A stretch of 64,000 nucleotides of DNA from Verticillium longisporum. Its lineage: Eukaryota; Ascomycota; Sordariomycetes; Glomerellales; Plectosphaerellaceae. The translations under genes and the position numbers were made by a program. The stretch is taken from the NCBI GenBank assembly GCA_019188255.1, contig JAETXT010000011.1:1860001-1924000 (forward strand), written 5' to 3'. The notes beneath the pieces were generated by a model. That model was not told the DNA's origin. It saw only the letters and a list, made by a program, of their open reading frames with translations, and ran no database searches. Below, in pieces: positions 22,747 through 34,012 of this stretch (its first letter is position 1; every line of letters starts with the position of its first letter).

Positions 22747-24281
22747 TCCGAATTATTCAGTGACTGCGATGAGAAGCGGACGAGAAGCAGAGGGCGTATT
22801 GGGTACTCAGGCGTGCGGGTGTGATATGTATTTCAGCGTCGACGGACAACATAATGCAAGTGCCTTTAAGGCATGTTGACTTTTTTTCTTCGAATTCCCG
22901 CCTGCCTACGATGTCCCGAAAAGCCGGTCTCGAAGTGCGTGGTTTTCCGCCTTCTGCCGACCCCGCAATCAGTATTTCTTGGTTTTCCGGAATCATCTCT
23001 CAACCATGGCGATGGGTCGGTCCGGTGCCCCTAAGAGGCAACGCTCAAAGGTGCTGGCTAGGGCACCCAAAGCCAAGAAGAAGTAGCAACGCGTCCCCGT
23101 GCGTGCCACATCCAGATAAGCAGCATCGTAAGACGATTTTCCATCCACTGTTGTCAAGTCCCAAGGCGGTTGGCAGGCATGATCTCCACGAAGCTTACGT
23201 CTGCTCGTCGGTAGCGTACCGAAAGCTGCGCGCCATGGGTTGGCACGTTGGCCAGGCACGTTGGCCAGGCACGCCAATGGAGAGGGGCTCCGGCCGGACC
23301 AAGAGCGACAGGATAAAGGCAGATGGCGGGGACAGACTCTTGGCGGTCCATGGGGGGCGGCAGTCTGCTGTTCAAGGGTCCCGGCGACTGTTTGCCCCAG
23401 AGAGGATGGATGCTCGGCATCTAGAGCATTGGCGTCGAGTGTGGCGCCTGGTGGCTTGGAGGCTCTGCCAAGATCTGACGTTGTGGATTGCCTTGGGTCG
23501 GGGGTGGTGGCATCTTGGTATTTGTAGGACGTCTTGGTATTGTACGTCTCGACGATCTTCGGTAGCAGTAGGAGTATGAGGTTGCGACAGAGTATGGCTG
23601 ATCTGGTCATGTAGTGGGGCTGTTGAGAGTAGCAAGGGCAAGAAAGAGGAGAAAGATCGTGGGGAATTTCTCCGTTGCGATTGCCTTCCCCGCCAACTCC
23701 ACCACATAGATATCCCGCCAACCATCAACCCCTTCCAAGCAACATTCCCCATCATCACGCCCACCAGCACTCTTTGTGGCCTCGACCATGATGTATGCCA
23801 TTGTCACGAACCAAGGCTACCAAAGAAACGGCACGTCTGGATAGGTGGGACCTCGCTTCGCCTTGCCTGCAATGGGTCTGTCTGTCGCCGCGAATCCATC
23901 AGTGGAAGCCTTCTCAGCGTCTTCATCGCCAACTCGGCACCAAGGCGAACCAGCAAATGACCAGGGTCATCGCGACTGCGGGGAACTACTCTCCTGCGTA
24001 CATATATAAAATGCTTGGCATCACCACTTTCCCGGGGGCAGCTCCCGAACCAGCCATCCGAAGGGTTTCCGACACCCCAAAGGTGCAGAATATCGCCAGG
24101 AGATTGAGAGCAATATCCACGCAGAACGCAGCGCCAAGACGAGACATGGCGCCAACACCATGATGCAGCGCGTTCAGAGTATAAGAAGGGTCGTCGGCTG
24201 CTCTACCTGGCCAGACTCACTGTCGCCTCACGCTGAATTCGACCCAGTGCCACAAAGCCCCCCTTCAACAGCACTCCCAAG
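22747..24281. other. intergenic, 1.5 kb upstream of polygalacturonase-like gene
   Basis: Long regulatory region for a secreted enzyme. TATA-like words occur near 24002 (catatataaaat) and 24178 (gagtataagaag). A 15-bp unit is repeated twice in tandem at about 23242-23275. Open frames on both strands at 22.8-23.7 kb overlap and lack domains, so I do not call a gene. Confidence 0.4.
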
Positions 24282-25775
24282 ATGAAGGTCTCCGCCCTCT
24301 TCACTGCCCTTGCGGCTGCTACCTCGGTGATCGCCGTAGCCGTCGACCTCCCCGCAGGCGTTCCTCGCAACATTCAGGAGTTCCGTGAGAAGCACCCTGT
24401 TGCGAAGCGTGCTCCCCACTGCCGCAAGACCTTCACGCCTCGCGCCTCCGAGAACGCCGAGGACGATATCTCGGCCGATCTTCTCGATGCCATTAAGAGC
24501 GCCAATAATGGTGGTACTGTCTATCTGCCCAAGGATCAGCTCTTCGTCATCGATGAGCCCCTTGATCTGACCTTCCTCAACGACATTCACATCCACCTCG
24601 AGGGCACCATCCAGTTCACCAACAATGTTGAGAAGTGGCAGAAGAACGCCTTCTACCATCCTTTCCAGCGCTCGCTCATGTTCTGGAAATGGGGTGGCAA
24701 GGATGTCAGGATCTATGGCGAGGGTACCATCGATGGACAGGGCCAGCGCTGGTGGAATGAGTTCTCGGGCGCCGAGTAATGTTCTTCACCTCAATTGACT
24801 GCAGACGCGAGACTGACACAGGCAGGATCCTTGACCCCGACAATGAATACCTCCGCCCTGTGCTTTTCTTTGCTGAGCACATTGACAACCTGCACGTTGA
24901 AGGCATTCTCATGAAGAACTCGCCCGTTTGGCACAACTTCATCGTCGATTGTACGTCTCCCACCTACTGAAACGGAATGGCAGAGGCTGACCTTGAAAGC
25001 AACCAATATCTTCTACGAGGACGTTATCATCTCAGCGCAATCGAACCGCGCCGGTGTCGAGCCCAAGAACGGCGATTTCTTCAACTCTCTCAACGTTGAC
25101 CATATTCGCATTAACCCCGTCTGGGTCGATCCGGTCGTCGACTGCTTCTCCCCCAAGACCACCAGCACCGACATTCACCTTGACACAATGTACTGCATCA
25201 ACTCACACGGACAGTCGATCGGTTCGCTCGGCCAGTATGAGGGCGAGTATGTCATTGTCAAGGACGTCGTCATTGAGAACGTCTGGATGCTCAACGGTAA
25301 CAACGGCGCCCGCATCAAGGTCTGGGCCGGTGAGAATGTCGCCGAGGGATTCGTCGACAACATCACATTCCGCAACTTCTATTCGGCCAACGATGACTGG
25401 CCCATCTTCCTCGACTCGTGCTACTTCAACGTCAATGCCGAGACGTGCCGCAAGTTCCCATCCAAGATGAAGGTCTCCAACGTCCTGTTTGAGAATTTTG
25501 AGGGCTACTCGTCCGGCGTCCGCGGTCGTGCTGTTGCGCGCGTCAGCTGCTCGCCTGCTGAGGGCGCAGGCTGCGAAAATGTCAAATTTGTCAACTTTAA
25601 CGTCACGTCGCCCTGCGGCGGACCTTCGGTCATCATCTGTGACGGCGTTGAGGGCGGCCTCGGTGTGGACTGCGTGCCGTTTGACTCGCCGGAGGCCAAG
25701 GCTGCGCTGGCGGACAGGTGCACCAACCCCGAGAAGGCAAAGATTGAGGCTCCTTGGCCTGTTCGGGACTACTGA
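24282..25775 (+). CDS. secreted GH28 exopolygalacturonase-like protein with altered catalytic motifs
   Basis: Pectin-degrading beta-helix fold, 464 aa from three exons (24282-24775, 24826-24950, 25000-25775). A signal peptide (MKVSALFTALAAATSVIAVA) leads to a secreted product. Exo-PG features: RWWNEF, AEILDPDNEYLRPVLFF, INSHGQSIGSLGQYEGE and NGARIKVWAG. Of the four GH28 motifs, SHG (His276) and RIK (Arg311, Lys313) are kept. NTD reads N230-G-D232, and the DD pair reads V253-D254, so one of the three catalytic aspartates is absent. The spacing (232 to 253, 254 to 276) fits the family, so this is not a misalignment. The gene has no frameshift or stop. It may act on another pectin, bind without cutting, or be an impaired paralogue. 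Confidence 0.88.
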
Positions 25776-25973
25776 ACAGAGTTGTTCCATAGGAGTCGAG
25801 CATGAGGGTCTCAGCAAGGGCACAATGTGGAACTCATGATTTATGACATGGGATTCAGGGTTGGAAACTAGATAGCTCTGCCTAGACAGACAGACATTAA
25901 GAAGAGGCTACAGCCCGGGTTTGATACAAAAATCCATTCCATCTCCTATCCCATGGCATCTCCCTCATGGCAC

Positions 25974-26620
25974 TTAAAGGGCAGCAACGAGGCCGACAAC
26001 GCCAGCGACAGCGACGACAGCGGCACCGAAAGGCAGACGGTCAGCAGCGCCAGAATCGTTGCCAGCAGTAGTGGCGGCGGCGCCAGTCGACTCGGAGGCC
26101 GACGCGGCAGTGGAGCGCGTCGTGGCAGCGCCGCCAGCGGTGGTAGGGGCCGCGCCCGAGGAGCCCGTCTCCTGGGCCGAGGTGGCGGCGGCGGTGCCGG
26201 AGGCGCCGCCGTTGACGTAGACAAAGGCGGGCTCGGAGGCGCAGACGCCGGCGCCGAGGTCGGTGGCCTCAGTGCCGCCGCACTCGGAGATGATGCTCGA
26301 GAGGGCGGAGGCCGACTCGGAGGAGAAGGCCGACAGCGAGGTGACCCAGTCCTCGACCTCAGAGGAGAGGGAGGCGGGGAAGGTGATGCGGCAGGGGTCG
26401 GAGGTCACCGAGTCGAGCGCCGTGGCGGGGTAGGCGGGGACGTCGGCGGCGGGGGTCGGGAGGCTGGTCACGTGGTCGATGGCGGCGGAGAGGCACTCGG
26501 CCGAGGGGTCGAGTCCTGGCGACGGAAGAGGGCCAGCGAGCGGGCGTGGATGTTGGTGGTGGGCGCCGTGGCCGCGGCGAGGGCAGCCGCGGAGGCGATG
26601 AGGAGGATGGAGGACTGCAT
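25974..26620 (-). CDS. GPI-anchored type small secreted surface protein, one-base frameshift
   Basis: ATG 26618-26620 opens a signal peptide (MQSSILLIASAAALAAATAP), but that frame leaves the coding path near 26511-26516 (FRRQDSTP...). The main frame continues as LDPSAECLSAAIDHVTSLP and runs to TAA 25974-25976. Adding one C at that point joins them as RRQDLDPSAECL. The mature part has four Cys in a small domain (SAECL, SDPCRI, SECGG, GVCASE), then a Thr/Ser/Ala-rich stretch, then a hydrophobic C-terminus (AAVVAVAGVVGLVAAL) typical of a GPI-attachment signal. About 215 aa if joined. Either a pseudogene or an assembly indel. It ends close to the convergent polygalacturonase-like gene. Confidence 0.7.
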
Positions 26621-28777
26621 TTTGATGGTGCGAATGTTGCGAGGTGAGACTGAGCAAGTCGTTTGTGGATTGGAAAAATGACGAGTGAAGGTATCAAGTG
26701 AAATGTCAGATACGAGGAACGTTGCTTCACCCGTGCAACACCAGGTCACAGGCACGGGAGGTCTGCCCTTTTCAACCCCTTCATCCTGATCCTTTGATGA
26801 GCTAGGCCCCCTGCCACGTTCAGCCCAGGCTTCAGAATCCAGGCGGCAACGGCTTCAAGCGAGAAACGCCGGACATGGGGGGTTCCACATCGGGAGATTA
26901 AGGCCGCTCACTCCAGTCACGGCGACAGCGAGGTCTGTGATCCCCACAAAGCCTCTTACTGCACAGCCCTACATCGAGCTTGTCCCTGACGGGGCACAGG
27001 GTCTGACGACCGAGACATGGGCTTGCCGATGCTCTTAGCCCAGGCATAAACATCGCACTAGAGGCCAGGTAGGGCGTTCTGCCAGTCCTGTCCGTCTCTA
27101 GCGGCTGCTATGCTCGCCTTCTCTATCCACATCGGGCAAGGCAGCAGCAAGGTTGGCACGAAGTGGTTCTTTCGTCCACAGCTTGCCTTCGTAGAACGCC
27201 TCAAGGATTCCATTCAGCACGATGAACTGAGTCGCGCGAATAACTGATCGACATTCTGAACAAGGGATAACCCATCTTGAGACATGGTGGCGTCCCCGCC
27301 CCAAAGCTGGGAGAAATATTCAGGGCGCCTCCCACACGACGAAAGCCATGCGGCTGACGAGCGGCCTTCCTCTGGCGCCAGGCTAAGGGCGTAAGCCAAT
27401 TTCACAGAAAGGAGATGGGGACGGCCGAGCGGCATGGCGTCCGCCTGCTACAGTCCCCCTGGTTCTCCGCCTAGTCCTCGCTTACCTATCACAAGCACTG
27501 CAGTCCTACACTCTGGAGCGGCCCATTTGGTGCCGGCAGCCGATCTGCCGTGGGTTGTGCGTGGCGGCGCAGACATCAGATGAGGGGGGAAGGATGCGTT
27601 GTCGTCGCGTCGCGTCCGGGGGGGTCGAAGTGCAGTGGATGTTCAGCTCTGGGAGTCCGACGGCTTGGAATGCCAAGAACGGGAGAGTGACAGGCTTCAA
27701 TGTGCCGGCATTGCCAAGGAGGCGCCGCAGTTGGTTTCTACGAGCAGACGCCTACACTGCCGATTGCGGCCATGTGGCGCGAAACGTGGACTATGACAAT
27801 ACAAATAAGTGCACCGCTTCACAAATTTAGAAATCAATCGCTGCGGACGTGGATTCTCGGCCCATGGCGCCGAATTCGTTGGGCTTAGCGTCTTGCCGCG
27901 CCCACCGTTGGTCCATGTGCCGATAGGTACTTTGGGGGCTCTGGGGTCGCTGTGTTCAGCCAGGGCTCCGAATGATGTGGAGTGACTTCAATGTCCATGG
28001 AAGATAGACTTGGCTTGATATGGCTGATCACTGGTTCCATGTGGATGCTGTGACGCTGTTTACTAATGGCCTCATGATGATGACCCCATGCGGCAATAAC
28101 CTCCTCTATAATCTCTTGGGCTGGACGTGCTGGATCCTATGGGCAACGTGATGCCCAAGGATAAGGCAAAACAGATGCCTGATATCAGAAGTCTTAGATT
28201 GAGTGCCATGCGGAGGAATACAATGATCAGTTCGGTCGCTGAGGGACAACCACCAGCGATACCAGATCCGCAACGAATTGCAAAGGTGTAGGATTCATAA
28301 TAGACTACTGAGAAAACTTGTCCCTCCGCATTCGCGCCAGAGTATTGGAAAACCCAATGGGGAAAAAACCAATACCGAGGGGTACATATCAGCAACCTAA
28401 TCGGCAGTATCTACTGCATGTTCTCAAAACACGAAAGCCCGTCCCAGTTTTGGTGGCCATCAATGCAAAGCAAAAAAAAAGGGGGAAAGAGAGAGCCTTG
28501 GCACGATGACAACAAACGGCACAAAAACGCAAAAGGGTTTCTCCTTTGGCCGTGTGCCGGCGTCGAACCCCCGAGCCCCTCTACGCGCCTTCCTGACCTG
28601 CGCGCCCTGATCTGGTCTTCCCTGAGGGCCTGACCTTACGGGTATTTCTTAGGCTGTTACCACCACACCATGCGTCACGGTATGGTGGTTGCTGCTAAGG
28701 AAGACCGGCGTCGGGAATAAGTATCATTGGTTGGTCGGGCAACGCAGAGAAGGAACAGCGGTCACGATGTTGCTGCC
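26621..28777. other. intergenic, 2.2 kb
   Basis: No gene that I can support. Open frames at 27.1-27.8 kb and 28.1-28.6 kb are short and overlap on both strands. A word resembling a tRNA T-arm near 28565 does not fold into a tRNA. Confidence 0.4.
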
Positions 28778-30379
28778 TTAGTAGTCGTCCCCACGACTGA
28801 GGACCTCCTTATGTGTCTCACGTAGGACAACGGTCTAGTGCACTGGTCAGTTGCGAATTGCCTTCGTTGCAATTTTAAAGCGTACATGTTCAAACTGCGC
28901 CGAGTATGATCCCTCGATATCTTTCAACGGAGCATAGGACTCGACAATGCCATTTGAGACAAGGCAATTCATCTGTAGCTGTCAGCATTGTTGGCCAATG
29001 TTCCCAGATGTAAAGAGACGAACTCCGGCCAGATATTTTTCTTGCCCAAGTCGATCCAGATATCGACGGCAGAAGACAATGGTACCAAAGTTCTCGCGGA
29101 TCGACTTGTGCAGTCGTTTGGCAGATGCGAGGGGCAATTGTCCAGCCAACGGCGCGTTGCTTTGCAAACCATACCCGTAGACACCGACCTGATTACGGGT
29201 TAGAAGTTTATTTCGACCCAATGAGGAGAGGGAGGCTCACATCATCGCGAAGATAGGCACGACCTGTGGATCCGAATGTTTCAATGGCAAAAACCTCGCC
29301 CGCCCCCATCTTTGTCTGATCCGAGTTGCGGATGAAGGGAATCGACTTGCCGCCGTGGATCTGGTAGTGCTTGATGTTGTGGGCGCAGGTGTTTTTCACC
29401 GGCTTGACAGGGAATGTCTTGCCCCTTATCTCGACTTCATAGCTCTCCATTGTCTCGTGAATGGCAGCGCTAACATCGCAGACACGTACGTCGATCCCCG
29501 TGGCTTTGACGCCCTCGTTCGTCGCCTCCTTGACGGCCGCCAGGAGGTTATTGTACGTGGGGTCGAATGCCATGGTGAATGCGCTATCAACGATCCAGCC
29601 ATTTATGTGTACACCGAAATCGACCTTCATGACATCCTGCTCCTGCAGTACGACAGCCTTCTGCCCGGGGTTTGGAGTGTAGTGTGCCGTCTGGTGATTG
29701 AGGCACAGACCTGTAGGGAAGCCCATGCCTGAACGTAGACCATCGCCCAGTCCAAGCCCAGAGTTGCCAAGGAGAGAACGAACACTGTCTTCGATACCCT
29801 CGGCGATACTGAGGAGGTCTTGACCGGGACGCACAGTGTCGTGGACCCATTTGCGCGCCTGACGATGGACCTCGGCCGCTTTTCGATAGTTGCGGAAGAA
29901 CTCGCTGTCCTGCGCCTCCAGTAGGTTGTTGTAATGCGATTCAGCCACCTCCGAGGGAGCTCTGGTGTAGCTCTGGATCTCACCTTCTGGGTAATCCGCC
30001 GTGGGATAGAGATCGCTGAGAGGAATGCGAGGTGGCGACGTCTGCTGGCCGTGCGCCGCAGCAGACCTCTTCTTCTTCTTCTTGGTCTTCTTCCGTCTCT
30101 TCTTGCATAATTCAGTTTCATTCGACGGAACATTAGGGTTCAATTGCACCAGGGGTCGTAAGGCAGCGTCGTCGTCGCTGTCTTCGTCGCCGCCGCCACT
30201 GGCGAAGGCGCAGTCCCCGTCACGGGAGGTGTGAGCGCCTCGTGGAAGACCACCCGCCTGAGGAATTTTGTTCGAATCTGGTGCATCTTCTGATGAAGTC
30301 AGCGTGTCTCCTAGCCGGAGTGACTTGAAAGAGTCATACTGTGATCACGACGGTCGTCTTCTGATGTCTTGGACCCCAT
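28778..30379 (-). CDS. methionine aminopeptidase 2
   Basis: Cytosolic, ribosome-associated metalloprotease that removes initiator Met; target class of fumagillin. Five exons, introns 30290-30339, 29189-29240, 28973-29023 and 28835-28885, 465 aa. Start ATG 30377-30379 ([17 protein letters not shown]). Acidic (DEDSDDDAA) and poly-Lys ([13 protein letters not shown]) N-terminal blocks are typical of type 2. The metal ligands are present: Asp in [10 protein letters not shown] and IVDSAF, His in the CAHNIKHY block, Glu in [10 protein letters not shown] and in AQFEHTVVL; the product ends SRGDDY. The usual GHSI block reads AHNI here, suggesting a divergent paralogue. The third intron donor GTTCGT is weak, but splicing restores [15 protein letters not shown]. 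Confidence 0.92.
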
Positions 30380-31837
30380 AGCAACATCGGCAGGTTGGAA
30401 GTAGGTATTGCGAGAAGATGTCTATGGCTGGAAATGAGAAAACCCAGAAAGCAAGAATCGACGGGGACTATACGGATATGAGGAACCATGCCGACAAGGT
30501 CTTCCCGCCACGGCATTCCGTTGGGAAAGGGGTGGCCGGGCTACCCCGCTTCACTGGCTCCGATTGTCACCTCCGGTTCGACTTCCCCGGGATGCCATAT
30601 CCGGGTCGCGGCAGGAATTGCCCATCAATTTCGTATCTATGACAACTTGCGATAGGGTAGGGGACATCCACCCGAAACGAGCACGTCTACGCGAAGCACG
30701 CGCGCGAAGGAGCACAACTCGGCCAGTCACAGGATGGCTGTTCGGACGTTTGATTTTCTAGCTAGGTAGTCAATGGGGCCACTAATTTCATACGTGGCTT
30801 TCATCCGCAGGCGAAAGACATAAGTGCGAAGCGCCAAGATGTACATGCTGGATACAAGCCTGATTGTACCTTAGAAAGCGCACGCCTAAAGGATTTAGCT
30901 GTGACTCGAGGTCCTCGACAGCTGACAACGGGACGTACGGCAGTCACGACATTAGTTTTCGTTAACACATACTCAGGTCCAATTGCTATTTGTGCTCAGT
31001 TGCTGTGACATAGCATAGGCAGGTGCAGGCATGCAAGTCGCCTTGAAATGATCAAGCCTAGTTTCAGCAGCCGCTCCAGGTCGTGGCTCATTACTGCAAC
31101 AAACAACATGGCTGCGACGGGCTTAATAAAGATTTCTTACTTATGATGCGGGTATGCTGATCCAAGCACGCGCTGGGGCAAAAGCGCAGCTGAGTCGAGG
31201 CCAATGTCGAAGCTCTGGCAGGCAAGTTTTGAGCGTAAGTTATCTGACGGAATTCATGTCAGCAGCGTCCGCACAATGCGAGAACGGAGCCGTATTGATG
31301 TGTTCTTGGGCACACATGTTAATAGCAGCGGTTACTTTGAGATTCGGGAGAGTGTTGGAGACGACATTCACAACTTGAATTTTGGCACTGGGTGTTGACG
31401 GATATATGCTCAATGGCTCATAGAACTTGCTAGTCGTCGAGATTCTGCCTGTGTATGAGTTTTCACGTTAATCTTAGCCTTCGTGACAGTTGAGGTACTC
31501 ACATGGGAAGTGAAGCTTTAGCTCTCCCTGCGATATATTATCTTGGCCATGAATACCCGAGAAGATAGCATTTTCTTGTACCATACAAGGGCCAGAGTTT
31601 CTCCTTCGTATGTCCAGCTACTCAAGCCTATCCGTATCATGCCCTCACAATACGTGAGAAGGGCCAAACTGTTTTATGATATCGATATATACTGCCCGCG
31701 TTGAGTAGAGGTAGTTCGAAAGAGTTCAAGCGTCAGACTGGAGTGCGCGCCGATTCGATTTGCCTTCGACTGAAACGTTGTTTCTAGTACCCCACTATTA
31801 GCAAACAACATAGATGGTTGAACACTGCGTATGATAT
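30380..31837. other. intergenic, MetAP2 upstream flank up to the transposon nest
   Basis: No gene supported. Composition is normal until 31837 and then drops abruptly to AT-rich at the Gypsy LTR. Confidence 0.45.
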
Positions 31838-32051
31838 TGTCAAGGAGTCTTGTGCAACGAGTAAAGGGATTAACTATTAGTCTCTTAGGGGTCTCTAGGA
31901 AGATAGAATAATCGATGCCCTTCTCTAAATCTTAGTCCGTTAACCTTTCTTATAACTATTCCCTTACTACGCTTAGTCCTCTCTTCTTAATTCCTACGAT
32001 TAAATAATAGGCGATCCCCTATTAGTCTTATACCTCCTTTAAGTCCTAATA
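31838..32051 (-). repeat. Gypsy element LTR (left, 3' LTR)
   Basis: 214 bp, direct repeat of 47896-48109. It keeps TGTC at its outer end. Differences from the other copy are mainly transitions. Confidence 0.88.
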
Positions 32052-34012
32052 TAACGCCCCGTCTCTTTCTTTACTTCGTCCTAAAGTATAATATAATATT
32101 TAAGTTAAAGGTCCCTATTAAATTCTAGGTAGTTCTCTCTTAGGCTATTTAGTATTATCTAGTCTAATAATATCTATATATTCTAGGTTTCTATTTAGTT
32201 CTTAAATATCTATTTTAATAAATACCTTCTAGGCTCCTACTAACTAGCTAGGGTTTCTAGGTTAGTTCTTTATTATCTAATAGCTATAGTTTAGTATTTC
32301 TATATATCTTTCTTCTTATCTTAGTTCTATTTCTTATTCTTCTATTATTCTTATTTAGTAATTTAATAGTTCTCTTCTATAGCTGATTAAGGGGTAATAG
32401 CTTATTAATATAGTCTTACTATTCTAATATTCTTCTATTCTCCTTCTTTATTTTAATTCTATTTAATTATTCTTATATTATTCTATTCTTAAATAATAAT
32501 CTAATAAGCTTCTTCTATAGCTAATTAATAATTATTCGCCTTTTAATATAGATTTATTAATCTATTATTCTTCGTTCTTTCCTTTCTTATTATTTAGATT
32601 TAATAAATAACTATTATTCTAGGGTAGTTTATTATAAATTTCTAATATATCTATAAGAGGATTTTCTAATTATTATTTCCGTCTTTTCTTCTTCTTTAAC
32701 GATAATAATAATAACGACGGTATTCCTCCCCTCTTTAATACTACTTTTATATCTTTTATAGTAATCCCTTAGCGATTAGCTATTATATAGTTACTAATTA
32801 AATATAATTCTTAGATCGATTCCGGTTTTCTAATTCTTTAATAAGAATAACTTATAAATCTATTAATATCTATCTATTAATTACCTATTAATTAAAAGCG
32901 ATAATATTATTATTTAAATAATTTCCTATTCGTAAATTACCTTTAACGTTTCCTCTACGGTTTAATAGCTAATTAGCTATAGAATAATAGCTCCTCTTCC
33001 TCCTAACCCTTACTAGGAGCCTAGATAGGCGTACTCTATTAGAGACCTATTATACCTCTATTATTACGATTATATATATAAGTAATTTAATCCCGCTATA
33101 AGTAAGGAGTACCTTTACTATAAGGAGGATATTAGTATATTAGCTATTATCTAATAATTAATTATTAGCTAATCGTTTATATAATTACTTCCGCTAAATA
33201 CTCCTATTATAGAGTAGCCTAGAGAAGTAAGCTATACTTTACTATAAATTGCCCCCCTTTTATTCCCCTATTATTTAGTAGCTAATCCCCTATAAATACC
33301 TATTAAATACTAGGCTACTATATATACCCTTAAATTAGCTATTAAAGCTATAGCTAAGAATAGCTATATTAATATCTTTAAAGTAAATAATATTTATTTA
33401 TTAGATATTTATTATTTAAGTATTAAATAGATTTCTTTTAATTAATTTCGATATAGCTAAAACTATTAACTAGAAGGCCCTTTAAAAGGGTAAAAACGAT
33501 AAAACGCTAAGCGCTAAGAAACGTACTATTATTAATTAATAGGAAGCTAGCGAGTACTCTATTCGCTACCTCGCTACTATTAATCGTCTCGCTTAGGCCG
33601 CTAAGCGCTCTATTACTATTATTAAGGTCTCCGTTACTACTTTATAGTAGATTACCGGTTCTCTTGCTAAGCTAGTTACTATTTAGTCCGAGATCTAGGA
33701 GAATTATACCCTAATTATAAATCATTTATTAATTATTTATTATTTATTTATTAATAATCTATTAGAATTATAATACTCTTATTAATACTATTAATAATAA
33801 AGAGGATAATAAGAACTAGGAAGGTAATAATAAAGTAGTAGCTTAAGAACCGCTAATAATCTACTAATACTCCTTTATTATTTAGTTTTTTCTTTTACTT
33901 TTTTTTTATTATTATTCTCCTTTAAGAATAGGGCTAGGGGCTAGATTACCCCCTAAATATTAATTAAATTATTATTAATCTACTATTACTCTTTCTTATA
34001 ATTATTTATATA

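Noticed and set aside
22821..23721. Overlapping 240-250 codon frames on both strands upstream of the polygalacturonase-like gene
   Set aside because: No domain, no consistent splice sites, and the two strands compete; GC-rich DNA gives long chance frames.
28545..28640. tRNA gene on the minus strand (GGTTCGA-like word near 28565)
   Set aside because: The T-stem does not pair and no A-box or acceptor stem can be placed.
28778..30379. Fumagillin-type biosynthetic cluster around MetAP2
   Set aside because: No terpene cyclase, PKS, NRPS or P450 gene lies in the window.
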